29,598 bases of DNA from Cycloclasticus sp. (GCA_018066825.1 JAGPVU010000133.1:1-29598), one strand, 5' to 3'; positions 9,731 through 17,354 are shown, counted from the stretch's first letter. Notes: generated by a model from the sequence alone, not told the origin. Numbers and translations are program-made.

Positions 9731-10636
9731 ATGCAAACGATGACGATACCTAATCAACTCGAAGGAACCTTGATGCAAAACGAGCCGTTGGCGCGTTATA
9801 CCTCATGGCGAGTAGGTGGCTTAGCTGATCGTTTGTATAAGCCTAATGGTGTTGAAGACCTACAGCATTACTTAGCTTCGATAGACGCATCAGAACCTAT
9901 TTTATGGTTAGGTTTAGGTAGTAATGTGTTGATTCGAGAGGGCGGTGTGCGCGGATCGGTGATTTATACACGTGGGTGTTTAAAACAGATGCAACAAACA
10001 CAAACCGGCGAATTGTATGTTGAAGCAGGTGTGCCCTGTGCCCACGTGGCAAAACTGGCAGCTGAAAAAGGCCTGTCCGGTGCAGAGTTTTTAGCAGGTA
10101 TCCCAGGCACGATGGGCGGTGCATTGGCAATGAATGCGGGTGCCTTCGGTGGTGAAATCTGGCGCTTAGTCTCACGTGTTGTCGTGGTGAACCGGATGGG
10201 TGAATTAATCGAACGTCAGGCCAGTGAGTTTGATGTGGCGTATCGCTCTGTCTCAGTTAAGCAGGATGAATGGTTCGTCGCCTGTTATTTGAATGTACCA
10301 GCAGGTGATAACACCGAAAGTCGTGAAAAAATTCGACAATTATTGGCAAAAAGAGCGCAAACGCAACCCACTAATGTACCAAGTGGTGGTTCGGTGTTTA
10401 AAAACCCGCTCAACGATCACGCCGCGCGTCTTATCGAAACGGCTGGGTTAAAAGGGGAGCAGATAGGCGGTGCTCAAGTGTCAGAAAAACACGCAAACTT
10501 TATCCTAAATACCGGGCAGGCAACGGCGAGTGATATAGAGCGATTAATTGCCTACGTAAAACAGCAGGTGCAACAAACACACGGTGTTGAATTGGAAACA
10601 GAAGTGCGAATTATTGGGGAGGCGATAGCGAAATGA
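9731..10636 (+). CDS. murB: UDP-N-acetylenolpyruvoylglucosamine reductase MurB
   Basis: FAD-dependent enzyme that reduces enolpyruvyl-UDP-GlcNAc with NADPH to UDP-MurNAc. It has the FAD-binding blocks LGLGSNVLI and GIPGTMGGALAMNAGAFGGE, the YRS at 171-173, the catalytic serine in PSGGSVFKNP (S221), and the C-terminal acid in LETEVRIIG (E291). The 301 aa length and lack of the extra loop suggest the shorter, type II form rather than the 342-aa E. coli type I. AGGAG at 9724-9728 lies only 2 bases before the ATG at 9731 and 11 bases before another at 9740, so the start could be either. In E. coli murB is outside the dcw cluster; here it sits between murC and ddl. Confidence 0.95.
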   Translation: MQTMTIPNQLEGTLMQNEPLARYTSWRVGGLADRLYKPNGVEDLQHYLASIDASEPILWLGLGSNVLIREGGVRGSVIYTRGCLKQMQQTQTGELYVEAGVPCAHVAKLAAEKGLSGAEFLAGIPGTMGGALAMNAGAFGGEIWRLVSRVVVVNRMGELIERQASEFDVAYRSVSVKQDEWFVACYLNVPAGDNTESREKIRQLLAKRAQTQPTNVPSGGSVFKNPLNDHAARLIETAGLKGEQIGGAQVSEKHANFILNTGQATASDIERLIAYVKQQVQQTHGVELETEVRIIGEAIAK

Positions 10637-11580
10637 AAAAAGGTCTAGACCCCAAACAATTTGGAAAGGTTGCTGTCGCAATGGGTGGACGTGCCGCAGA
10701 AAGAGAAATTTCCTTGCTCAGCGGCAAGGCGGTGTTAACAGCATTGCAAAAACAAGGCGTGGACGCGGTTGAATTTGATACCGGTAAACGCGGCTTGCAT
10801 GAGTTGACAGAGATGGGCGTTGAACGTGTGTTTAATGCGGTGCACGGACGTGGTGGCGAAGATGGTCAGCTACAGGGTGCTCTTGAACTCAGCGGCATAG
10901 CTTATACCGGCAGTGGGGTGTTGGGTTCGGCATTAGGCATGGATAAGTTAAGGAGTAAGTTGTGTTGGTTGGGAGCGGATATTGCAACGCCAACATGGAT
11001 GCAGTTGAGCTCAGTTGCCGATCTTGCGTTATGTGCTGATAAATTGGGATTTCCTGTCATGGTTAAGCCCGCATTAGAAGGCTCAAGCCTAGGGATGATG
11101 AAAGCAAACAGTCATGAAGAGCTATCCGAGGCGTATAAAACAGCATCAAGTTTTGCCTGCGATGTCATGGCCGAGCAGTGGGTGCAGGGTCAAGAGTACA
11201 CCGTGGCTATTTTAGGGTCGGTTGCGTTGCCCGTTATCCGCCTACAAACACCAAACGATTTCTACGACTACGAAGCAAAGTATCAGGCTAATACTACACA
11301 GTATCACTGTCCTTGTGGCTTGACGGAAGAACAAGAAGAAAGCTTAAAGGCGCTGTCATTAAAAGCATTTAACGTACTTGGCGGAAGCAGTTGGGGACGG
11401 GTCGATGTGATGATCGATGGGGCCAATCAGGCACAATTTTTAGAAATCAATACGGTCCCAGGGATGACTGATCACAGTTTGGTGCCAATGGCAGCAAAAC
11501 ACGCAGGCATCAGTTTTGAATCATTGGTTTGGCGTATTCTGGAAACCAGCCTAACCTCGGGCGAGGTGTGTGATGAATAA
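10633..11580 (+). CDS. ddl: D-alanine--D-alanine ligase
   Basis: ATP-grasp enzyme that joins two D-alanines for MurF. It is 315 aa, close to DdlB of E. coli. Seen are AEREISLLSG with the N-terminal glutamate (E24) that binds the first D-Ala, HGRGGEDG at 71-78, the ATP-binding VMVKPALEGSSLGM, and the Mg-binding FLEINTVPGMTDHS with E271 and N273. Start ATG overlaps the murB stop (ATGA). The 3' end overlaps ftsQ by 8 bases. The order murB-ddl-ftsQ-ftsA-ftsZ is common in gammaproteobacteria and identifies this as the cell-division-cluster copy (DdlB-like). Confidence 0.95.
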   Translation: MKKGLDPKQFGKVAVAMGGRAAEREISLLSGKAVLTALQKQGVDAVEFDTGKRGLHELTEMGVERVFNAVHGRGGEDGQLQGALELSGIAYTGSGVLGSALGMDKLRSKLCWLGADIATPTWMQLSSVADLALCADKLGFPVMVKPALEGSSLGMMKANSHEELSEAYKTASSFACDVMAEQWVQGQEYTVAILGSVALPVIRLQTPNDFYDYEAKYQANTTQYHCPCGLTEEQEESLKALSLKAFNVLGGSSWGRVDVMIDGANQAQFLEINTVPGMTDHSLVPMAAKHAGISFESLVWRILETSLTSGEVCDE

Positions 11581-12352
11581 GGCGCTTACGCAGTGGGCTA
11601 TTCCAGTAAAAACCCTTAGCGCACTGCTATTCCTCGGCTTACTTGGCTGGCAAACACAGCAATGGATGGCGAAGTCGAGCACAATGCCGATTAAAAAAGT
11701 ACGTGTTGAAGGGGGCTTAAAATACATTGATCAAGAGTCTGTGGTAAAAGCTGTAGGGGAGCTGGTTCAAACAGGTTATTTCGCGATAGATAAGGCGACG
11801 ATAATCAATAAGTTAACCGCGCTTGAATGGGTGCAATACGCCAGTATCAGGCGAATTTGGCCGGATACCATTGCGATTTCTATTCACGAGCAAAACCCTG
11901 TCGCGGTATGGAATAAAACGTATTTATTAAACAATAAGGCTGAGCCGTTTCGAGTCGAGTTAACTCAAGGATTAAAAGAACTACCCCACTTGTCAGGCAA
12001 AAATTCCGATAGCGAACGGGTGTTGTCGGTGATGGGTAAAACCAATGATTCGATCGCCGATTTAGGCTTGACGGTACAAATGCTTAATCTGGCAGACCAT
12101 GGTAGTTGGGCGCTTAAATTGAATAATGGGCTTACATTTAAAGCGGGACAACAATCACCTGAAAAATCGGTGAGTAAGTCAATCAGAGTATTAGCAGCGT
12201 TAGATAAGCAATTACTAGAGCGTGCACGTGAAATCGATATGCGCTACCCGAACGGCATAGCAATAGCGTGGAAAAAAACAACGGGATTAACTGGCAAAAG
12301 CACAAAACCCACATTCAATTCAACTAAGCAACATCAGCCACTAAAAGGCTAA
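11573..12352 (+). CDS. ftsQ: Cell division protein FtsQ
   Basis: Bitopic inner-membrane protein that links cytoplasmic and periplasmic parts of the divisome and recruits FtsB/FtsL. It is 259 aa with a short cytoplasmic N-terminus, one membrane segment at about residues 12-28, then a POTRA domain beginning around KKVRVEGGLKYID and the FtsQ beta domain (WVQYASIRRIWPDTIAISI, followed by EQNPVAVW). The C-terminal 20-25 residues are basic and low in complexity. Start choice: the ATG at 11573 has GAGG (11563-11566) six bases upstream. A GTG at 11570 is possible but offers nothing. It overlaps ddl and is followed by ftsA after 5 bases. Confidence 0.93.
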   Translation: MNKALTQWAIPVKTLSALLFLGLLGWQTQQWMAKSSTMPIKKVRVEGGLKYIDQESVVKAVGELVQTGYFAIDKATIINKLTALEWVQYASIRRIWPDTIAISIHEQNPVAVWNKTYLLNNKAEPFRVELTQGLKELPHLSGKNSDSERVLSVMGKTNDSIADLGLTVQMLNLADHGSWALKLNNGLTFKAGQQSPEKSVSKSIRVLAALDKQLLERAREIDMRYPNGIAIAWKKTTGLTGKSTKPTFNSTKQHQPLKG

Positions 12353-12357
12353 CGGAT

Positions 12358-13587
12358 ATGAAAAAAAATAATGACAAAAATTTAATAGTTGGACTGGATA
12401 TTGGAACGTCAAAAGTTGCGGCGATCGTAGGTGAAATAACCCCCGATGGCACGATTGACGTTATTGGTATTGGTTCCAATAGATCTCGAGGGCTGAAGAA
12501 GGGCGTGGTCGTTAATCTTGAATCGACTGTGCATTCCATACAGCGCGCAATTGAGGAAGCGGAGCTAATGGCGGGCTGTCAAATTAATTCGGTGTACGTA
12601 GGAATAGCGGGTAGTCATATTAGTAGTTTGAACTCGAATGGCGTGGTTGCTATACGGGATAACGAAGTGGTGGCGTCAGATATTGAGCGGGTTATTGACT
12701 CGGCTAGGGCAGTAGCGATTCCAGCGGACCAAAAAATCTTACACATTATGCCGCAAGAATTCATTATCGACGGCCAAGAAGGTATCAAAGAGCCAGTGGG
12801 CATGGCGGGTATTAGATTGGAAGCCAAGGTGCACATTGTGACCGGCGCAGTAAGTGCGGCACAGAATATTATTAAATGTGTGCGACGTTGTGGATTAGAG
12901 GTGGATGATATTATTTTGGAGCAATTAGCATCTAGTAGTTCGGTGTTAACTGACGATGAAAAAGAACTGGGAGTTTGTCTCGTTGATATCGGTGGTGGGA
13001 CGACAGATATTGCGGTGTTTTGTGATGGGTTTATTCGACATACAGCCGTCATACCGATAGCGGGTGACCAAGTAACGAATGATATTGCAGTAGCACTTAG
13101 AACGCCTACACAACACGCGGATGAAATCAAATTGAAGTATGCCTGTGCGTTAACGCAGTTGGTTCAAGAAGATGAAATGATTGATGTACCGAGTATAGGT
13201 GATCGGCCTACGCGAAAAATCTCACGGTCTAATTTGGCGGAAATTGTCGAGCCACGTTATGAGGAACTCATGATGTTAGTTCAAGCCGAACTAAGACGCA
13301 GTGGGTTTGAAGACATTGTTGCAGCGGGTGTTGTATTAACGGGTGGCAGCGCAAAAGTTGAAGGCTTGGTTGAATTGGCAGAAGAGGTTTTCCATATGCC
13401 AGTACGTTTAGGCAACCCGCAATATGTTTCAGGATTGAGTGATGTAGTCAGAAACCCCATCTACGCGACCGGGGTCGGCCTACTGTTGTTTGGGCAACAA
13501 AATAGAATAGCAAATAGTGGTGAAATGAAAGGAGGCTTTGTAGCAATGTGGGAAAAGATGAAGAGCTGGTTTCAAGGAAATTTTTAG
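12358..13587 (+). CDS. ftsA: Cell division protein FtsA
   Basis: Actin-like ATPase that tethers FtsZ to the inner membrane. It is 409 aa. The phosphate 1 loop LDIGTSKVAAIVGE begins near residue 14, phosphate 2 is DIGGGTTD at 210-217, and the adenosine motif is LTGGSAKVEGL. The last 13 residues, WEKMKSWFQGNF after a linker, form the expected amphipathic membrane-targeting helix. The ribosome site is weak (AAAGG about 10 bases upstream), consistent with coupling to ftsQ, which ends 5 bases before. The 53-bp gap to ftsZ is the largest inside the cluster. Confidence 0.97.
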   Translation: MKKNNDKNLIVGLDIGTSKVAAIVGEITPDGTIDVIGIGSNRSRGLKKGVVVNLESTVHSIQRAIEEAELMAGCQINSVYVGIAGSHISSLNSNGVVAIRDNEVVASDIERVIDSARAVAIPADQKILHIMPQEFIIDGQEGIKEPVGMAGIRLEAKVHIVTGAVSAAQNIIKCVRRCGLEVDDIILEQLASSSSVLTDDEKELGVCLVDIGGGTTDIAVFCDGFIRHTAVIPIAGDQVTNDIAVALRTPTQHADEIKLKYACALTQLVQEDEMIDVPSIGDRPTRKISRSNLAEIVEPRYEELMMLVQAELRRSGFEDIVAAGVVLTGGSAKVEGLVELAEEVFHMPVRLGNPQYVSGLSDVVRNPIYATGVGLLLFGQQNRIANSGEMKGGFVAMWEKMKSWFQGNF

Positions 13588-13627
13588 GGTTAACGGTTGT
13601 TAATAATAGAGTTTAGTTAAATTATAT

Positions 13628-13633
13628 AAGGGG
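13628..13633 (+). promoter_or_regulatory. Strong ribosome binding site of ftsZ
   Basis: AAGGGG seven bases before the ftsZ ATG, inside an otherwise AT-rich 53-bp leader. It is better than the sites of most upstream cluster genes, which rely on overlapping stops and starts. This fits the known need for much more FtsZ than FtsA. Confidence 0.6.
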
Positions 13634-13640
13634 AAATATC

Positions 13641-14807
13641 ATGTTTGAATTAATGGATGCACATACACAAAACGCAATAATTAAAGTCATTGGCGTTGGC
13701 GGTGGTGGTGGAAACGCCGTTAACCATATGGTTAATAGTTCGATTGAAGGTGTCGAGTTCATTTGTGCCAATACAGACGCACAAGCATTAAAGAACTCGC
13801 CAGTAAAAACGGTAATGCAATTAGGCAATAATCACACTAAAGGGTTAGGTGCAGGCGCTAACCCCGAAGTGGGTCGGCAAGCTGCGATTGAAGACCGTGA
13901 GCGAATTCAAGAAGTTTTAGCAGGGGCGGATATGGTGTTTATTACCGCAGGAATGGGTGGTGGAACGGGTACAGGTGCGGCACCCATTGTGGCTGAAATT
14001 GCTAAAGAAATGGGAATATTGACGGTGGCTGTGGTGACAAAACCCTTTCCTTTTGAAGGGAAAAAACGTCAGTTAATCGCCGAAAAAGGGATTGAAGAAT
14101 TAGCGCTTCACGTGGACTCGTTGATTACCATACCAAATGAAAAATTATTGCACGTTTTGGGCAAAGAAATGAGTTTGTTAAATGCCTTTAAAGCAGCTAA
14201 TGATGTCTTATTGGGCGCAGTGCAAGGGATAGCGGAATTAATAACTCGACCAGGGTTGATCAACGTCGATTTTGCTGACGTAAGAACGGTGATGTCTGAA
14301 ATGGGCGATGCAATGATGGGAACAGGCAGCGCTAGAGGTGAGTGCAGAGCCAGAGAAGCTGCAGAAGCTGCAATCCATAGTCCTTTACTGGAAGATATTA
14401 ATGTACAGGGCGCTAGAGGGATTTTGGTCAATATAACCGCAGGCCTAGACATGTCTATCGGTGAATTTGAAGAAGTGGGTCAGGCAATCAGAGAGTTTGC
14501 GTCCGATGATGCAAACGTAGTGGTGGGTACGGTTATTGACCCAGATCTTGCAGATGAAATGCGAGTAACTGTTGTTGCTACTGGCCTAGGGCAAAAAGCA
14601 TCAATCACGGCACCAACTCCGATCGTAAAAGTTAATAGGGCTGATACAAAGGTTGACGATTTATTGGAAGAAGATTTTGATATTCCAACTATCATGAGAG
14701 ATAAAAAATACCAGCCGGATGAAAAAAAGGTGATGGGATCAGATACCAGCACAATGGATGCGGCGTACTTAGATATTCCAGCTTTTTTAAGACGACAAGC
14801 GGATTGA
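13641..14807 (+). CDS. ftsZ: Cell division GTPase FtsZ
   Basis: Tubulin homologue that forms the cytokinetic ring. It is 388 aa. The N-terminal IGVGGGGGNAVNHM and the tubulin signature GGGTGTG at residues 106-112 bind GTP; NVDFADVRTVM is the T7 loop that completes the GTPase site of the neighbouring subunit. After a linker of about 50 residues the protein ends in DIPAFLRRQAD, the conserved tail that binds FtsA, ZipA and ZapD (zapD is also in this window). Last gene of the coupled cell wall/division run. A hairpin follows seven bases after the stop. Confidence 0.98.
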   Translation: MFELMDAHTQNAIIKVIGVGGGGGNAVNHMVNSSIEGVEFICANTDAQALKNSPVKTVMQLGNNHTKGLGAGANPEVGRQAAIEDRERIQEVLAGADMVFITAGMGGGTGTGAAPIVAEIAKEMGILTVAVVTKPFPFEGKKRQLIAEKGIEELALHVDSLITIPNEKLLHVLGKEMSLLNAFKAANDVLLGAVQGIAELITRPGLINVDFADVRTVMSEMGDAMMGTGSARGECRAREAAEAAIHSPLLEDINVQGARGILVNITAGLDMSIGEFEEVGQAIREFASDDANVVVGTVIDPDLADEMRVTVVATGLGQKASITAPTPIVKVNRADTKVDDLLEEDFDIPTIMRDKKYQPDEKKVMGSDTSTMDAAYLDIPAFLRRQAD

Positions 14808-14813
14808 TGAAAG

Positions 14814-14838
14814 GCGGTTATTTACAATAAATAACCGC
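14814..14838 (+). terminator. Perfect hairpin downstream of ftsZ, possible terminator or attenuator
   Basis: GCGGTTATTTA and TAAATAACCGC form an 11-bp perfect stem with a CAA loop, seven bases after the ftsZ stop. There is no T-run on either side, so it is not a textbook intrinsic terminator. It could be a weak terminator, a Rho-dependent site's RNA structure, or a 3' stabiliser of the ftsZ message. The structure itself is certain; its role is inferred from position. Confidence 0.5.
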
Positions 14839-14891
14839 AAGAAGGTCAAGCTTGATAATGTGAATACAAGGAGTTGGTTTTTTGTTAAATT

Positions 14892-14932
14892 GTAACGATG
14901 TGTTACGATGTCAGCATAACAATAACTATAAT
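14892..14932 (+). promoter_or_regulatory. Putative lpxC promoter with repeated element
   Basis: A perfect -10 hexamer TATAAT lies at 14927-14932, 32 bases before the lpxC ATG. The matching -35 is poor (TTACGA at 14903-14908, spacer 18). Overlapping that -35 are two tandem 10-bp units, GTAACGATGT (14892-14901) and GTTACGATGT (14902-14911), which also contain the inverted pair GTAAC/GTTAC separated by five bases. A good -10 with a weak -35 overlapped by a symmetric repeat looks like a regulated promoter. No binding protein can be named. Confidence 0.4.
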
Positions 14933-14964
14933 ATAAAACAAAATACCTGCTTGGAGTTTTTATA

Positions 14965-15879
14965 ATGATTAAACAACGAACGCTGAAAAACGTGATTCGT
15001 GCCACTGGTGTTGGCTTACACAGTGGAGAAAAGGTCTATTTAACACTTAGACCTGCTGGAATAAACGTAGGTATTGTATTCAGGCGAATTGATTTTGATG
15101 AGCCTGTTGTAATACCTGCAAAAGCTGAAAATGTTGGTGATACGCAGCTATCTACAACATTAATTCAAGACGGTGTGCGAGTGTCTACCGTCGAGCACTT
15201 ATTGTCGGCGATTGCAGGGCTGGGTATCGATAATATCTATATAGACTTAAGTGCAGCTGAAGTACCCATTATGGACGGCAGTGCAGGGCCCTTTGTTTTT
15301 CTCCTGCAATCAGCGGGTATTGAAGAGCAAAATGCCGCTAAGCGTTACATTCGAATTAAAAAAGAAGTCCGAGTGGAAATTGACGATAAGTGGGCCAGTT
15401 TTGTACCCTTTGAAGGTTTTAAAGTGGGGTTCAGTATTGAGTTTGAGCACCCTGTTTTTAAGTCACGCATACAGCAAGCGACGATTGACTTTTCTTCTAC
15501 CTCTTTTGTTAAAGAAATTAGCCGTGCGCGTACCTTTGGTTTTATGAAAGATATTGAAATGCTTCGTCAGCGTAACTTAGCCTTAGGCGGTAGCATGGAT
15601 AATGCCATCGTTGTGGATGACTTTAGGGTGCTGAATGAAGATGGTTTACGCTACGAAGATGAGTTTGTAAAACACAAAATACTCGATGCGATAGGTGACT
15701 TGTATTTATTAGGCCATAGCCTTATTGGTGAGTTTAAGGGCTATAAATCAGGGCATGAGCTCAATAATAAATTATTAAGGGAACTGCTGGCGCAAAAAGA
15801 CGCTTGGGAAGAGGTGACTTTTGAAGAAAGTGATGATTTCCCCATTTCTTATATGGAGCCTCTCCCAGCATCAGTTTAA
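14965..15879 (+). CDS. lpxC: UDP-3-O-acyl-GlcNAc deacetylase LpxC
   Basis: Zinc amidase that catalyses the committed step of lipid A synthesis. It is 304 aa, nearly identical in length to E. coli LpxC. Zinc ligands are visible as H78 (VEHLLSA), H237 and D241 (KHKILDAIGD). The catalytic pair is E77 and H264 (SGHELNN). Other family blocks are GVGLHSG near the N-terminus and PIMDGSAGPFVFLL at 101-114. GGAG at 14953-14956 is eight bases before the ATG. Separated from ftsZ by 157 bp with its own promoter candidate. Its TAA stop overlaps the stop of the convergent dciA gene. In E. coli LpxC is controlled by FtsH proteolysis; the sequence does not show whether that holds here. Confidence 0.97.
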   Translation: MIKQRTLKNVIRATGVGLHSGEKVYLTLRPAGINVGIVFRRIDFDEPVVIPAKAENVGDTQLSTTLIQDGVRVSTVEHLLSAIAGLGIDNIYIDLSAAEVPIMDGSAGPFVFLLQSAGIEEQNAAKRYIRIKKEVRVEIDDKWASFVPFEGFKVGFSIEFEHPVFKSRIQQATIDFSSTSFVKEISRARTFGFMKDIEMLRQRNLALGGSMDNAIVVDDFRVLNEDGLRYEDEFVKHKILDAIGDLYLLGHSLIGEFKGYKSGHELNNKLLRELLAQKDAWEEVTFEESDDFPISYMEPLPASV

Positions 15880-16319
15880 TCAAGTAATCGGTTTCTTTTT
15901 AGTACATGGATGAGTTTTTTCATTGATGTACTCAACTTATCGTTGGAAGACGTATTATTTGTACTTGATAATGCACTAAGGGTTTTACTAGAAGGTGTTT
16001 GCGGTGCTTTTTTGTGGTCAGTCGGATTGTAGGTAAGAACTTTGACCTTTAAAGAGGCAATACGGCTACCAGTATAATCGGATAAAGTTTGTAAAATTGG
16101 TGCCCTCATATAAAGTAGTTTTGAGGCCCAGATGGAGGAGTCAGTAAATAAAATAGCAACCTCTTTGTTTACAATAATGTGTAAGCAATGATTAGCTAAC
16201 TGATCGTCTAAATTGGTTTTAACTGCCTTGAGTGTTTTATCGTGCAGATTGAGGCGCTGTTGGATTTGTAATAGGGCGTCTGAGCTTGAAAGACGATGGT
16301 TGAAAAGTTTTTTAAGCAT
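15876..16319 (-). CDS. dciA: DUF721 family protein, DciA-type helicase operator
   Basis: 147-residue protein of the DUF721 (DciA) family, which loads or operates the replicative helicase DnaB in bacteria lacking phage-derived DnaC or DnaI. Evidence is the central domain at about residues 15-100 with the family block around SSIWASKLLYMR (conserved tryptophan and basic residues), the 'LANHC' segment before it, and the location between lpxC and secA, where DUF721 genes lie in pseudomonads. The C-terminal part is rich in Ser, Thr and Lys and probably disordered. It is opposite in strand to its neighbours: tail-to-tail with lpxC (4-base overlap) and 37 bp from the divergent M23 peptidase gene. No clear ribosome site is seen. 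Family assignment is fairly secure; the helicase role rests on family knowledge. Confidence 0.82.
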   Translation of the reverse strand: MLKKLFNHRLSSSDALLQIQQRLNLHDKTLKAVKTNLDDQLANHCLHIIVNKEVAILFTDSSIWASKLLYMRAPILQTLSDYTGSRIASLKVKVLTYNPTDHKKAPQTPSSKTLSALSSTNNTSSNDKLSTSMKKLIHVLKRNRLLD

Positions 16320-16329
16320 TGATTATATT
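16300..16329 (+). promoter_or_regulatory. Putative sigma-70-type promoter for the M23 peptidase gene
   Basis: TTGAAA at 16300-16305 and TATATT at 16324-16329 with an 18-base spacer match the sigma-70 consensus at 5 of 6 positions each. Transcription would begin near 16336, about 20 bases before the ATG at 16357. The -35 lies inside the first codons of the divergent dciA gene, as the 37-bp gap requires. Confidence 0.42.
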
Positions 16330-16356
16330 AATCGACGTTAAGAGTTTGGAATAATT

Positions 16357-17268
16357 ATGCAGATTATACTGTTAACAAAAGGGCAAAAGAAAACGCTAAG
16401 TTTTTCATTGCGACCTACTATATCAGTAATGGTTGTAATGAGTGCTTTTACCGCGCTTTTAGCCAGTTATTTCTTTTACGATAATGAACAAGTTGATATT
16501 GCTGCAAAGCCCTCCAGCTACGCAATGGCTGAACTTAAAGAACAGCGAGCTGCTTTAGCCAGGCTACGCGAAAAAACACATAATACCTTGGATAGCATGG
16601 CCTTACGGGTTGGTCAAATGCAAGCGCAATTAACGCGGTTAAATGCCGTTGGTGAACACCTAGCAAAAAAAGCCAAATTAAACTCGTCAGAGTTTGATTT
16701 TGGTCAGCCAGTAGCCGTCGGTGGTGTTGAGTTAATACCATCGAGTGAAAGTTTTTCCGAAGTGCAATTATTAGATGAAATTCAAGCGCTCGATAAGACG
16801 TTTTCAAAACGGGAAAAGCAATTGGAATTACTGGATTATTTTTCAGCTAATAAGCGATTGTATAAAGAAATTAGACCGGCAGGCTTGCCGGTAGAAAAAG
16901 GTTGGTTATCGTCTCATTATGGCTATCGGGTAGATCCTTTTAATGGGAAAAAAGCGTTTCATCACGGCGTTGATATTGCAGGCAAAAGTGGTAGCAAGGT
17001 ATTGGCAGCTGCGTCCGGTCTAGTCACCTGGGCAGGAGAAAAAAATGGCTACGGTTATTTGATTGAAGTTGACCATGGTTCGGGTTATGTGACGCGATAT
17101 GGTCATAACAAAAAAATCCTAGTCAAAGTAGGTGATGTAGTTAAACAAAGTGACGTGATTGCGAATATGGGTTCAACAGGCCGTTCTACCGGTCCGCATG
17201 TCCATTTTGAAGTGTTATTGGATGGTAAAAAAGTCAACCCTCGCCAATATCTTTACAGCGCACGATAA
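16357..17268 (+). CDS. Membrane-anchored M23 family (LytM) peptidoglycan endopeptidase
   Basis: 303-residue murein hydrolase or divisome LytM factor. Order: short basic N-terminus, one membrane segment at about residues 22-41, a heptad-rich coiled-coil at 57-105, a second helical stretch at about 138-172, and a C-terminal M23 domain at about 182-300. All catalytic residues are present: zinc ligands H202 and D206 (HHGVD) and H283, and catalytic H250 (RYGH) and H281 (GPHVHFE). An active endopeptidase is therefore likely, unlike the degenerate LytM domains of EnvC or NlpD. No lipoprotein box or cleavage site is seen, so it should remain anchored in the inner membrane facing the periplasm. It lies just before secA, as in Pseudomonas-type genomes. 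Which subfamily it matches cannot be settled without a search. Confidence 0.88.
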   Translation: MQIILLTKGQKKTLSFSLRPTISVMVVMSAFTALLASYFFYDNEQVDIAAKPSSYAMAELKEQRAALARLREKTHNTLDSMALRVGQMQAQLTRLNAVGEHLAKKAKLNSSEFDFGQPVAVGGVELIPSSESFSEVQLLDEIQALDKTFSKREKQLELLDYFSANKRLYKEIRPAGLPVEKGWLSSHYGYRVDPFNGKKAFHHGVDIAGKSGSKVLAAASGLVTWAGEKNGYGYLIEVDHGSGYVTRYGHNKKILVKVGDVVKQSDVIANMGSTGRSTGPHVHFEVLLDGKKVNPRQYLYSAR

Positions 17269-17354
17269 TTCACAAAATAACGCGTTCAAATACCAGTTTT
17301 GATGTAATTTACGGTATCATTCGGCCTTTCGTTTTATATTAAAACCTTTCCATA

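Noticed and set aside
12615..13130. Open frame of 171 codons on the minus strand inside ftsA
   Set aside because: Antisense shadow; composition rich in Ser, Thr and Ile without any motif, and ftsA is intact over the whole stretch.
13597..13625. Promoter-like TTGTTA/AATTAT pair before ftsZ
   Set aside because: The implied start would fall at about 13632, within the ftsZ ribosome site, leaving a message that lacks it; the -10 match is poor.
17269..17354. A secM-like leader gene or clear sigma-70 promoter before secA
   Set aside because: No reading frame with a start, ribosome site and stalling-like C-terminus is seen, and no -35/-10 pair with acceptable spacing is found in these 86 bases.
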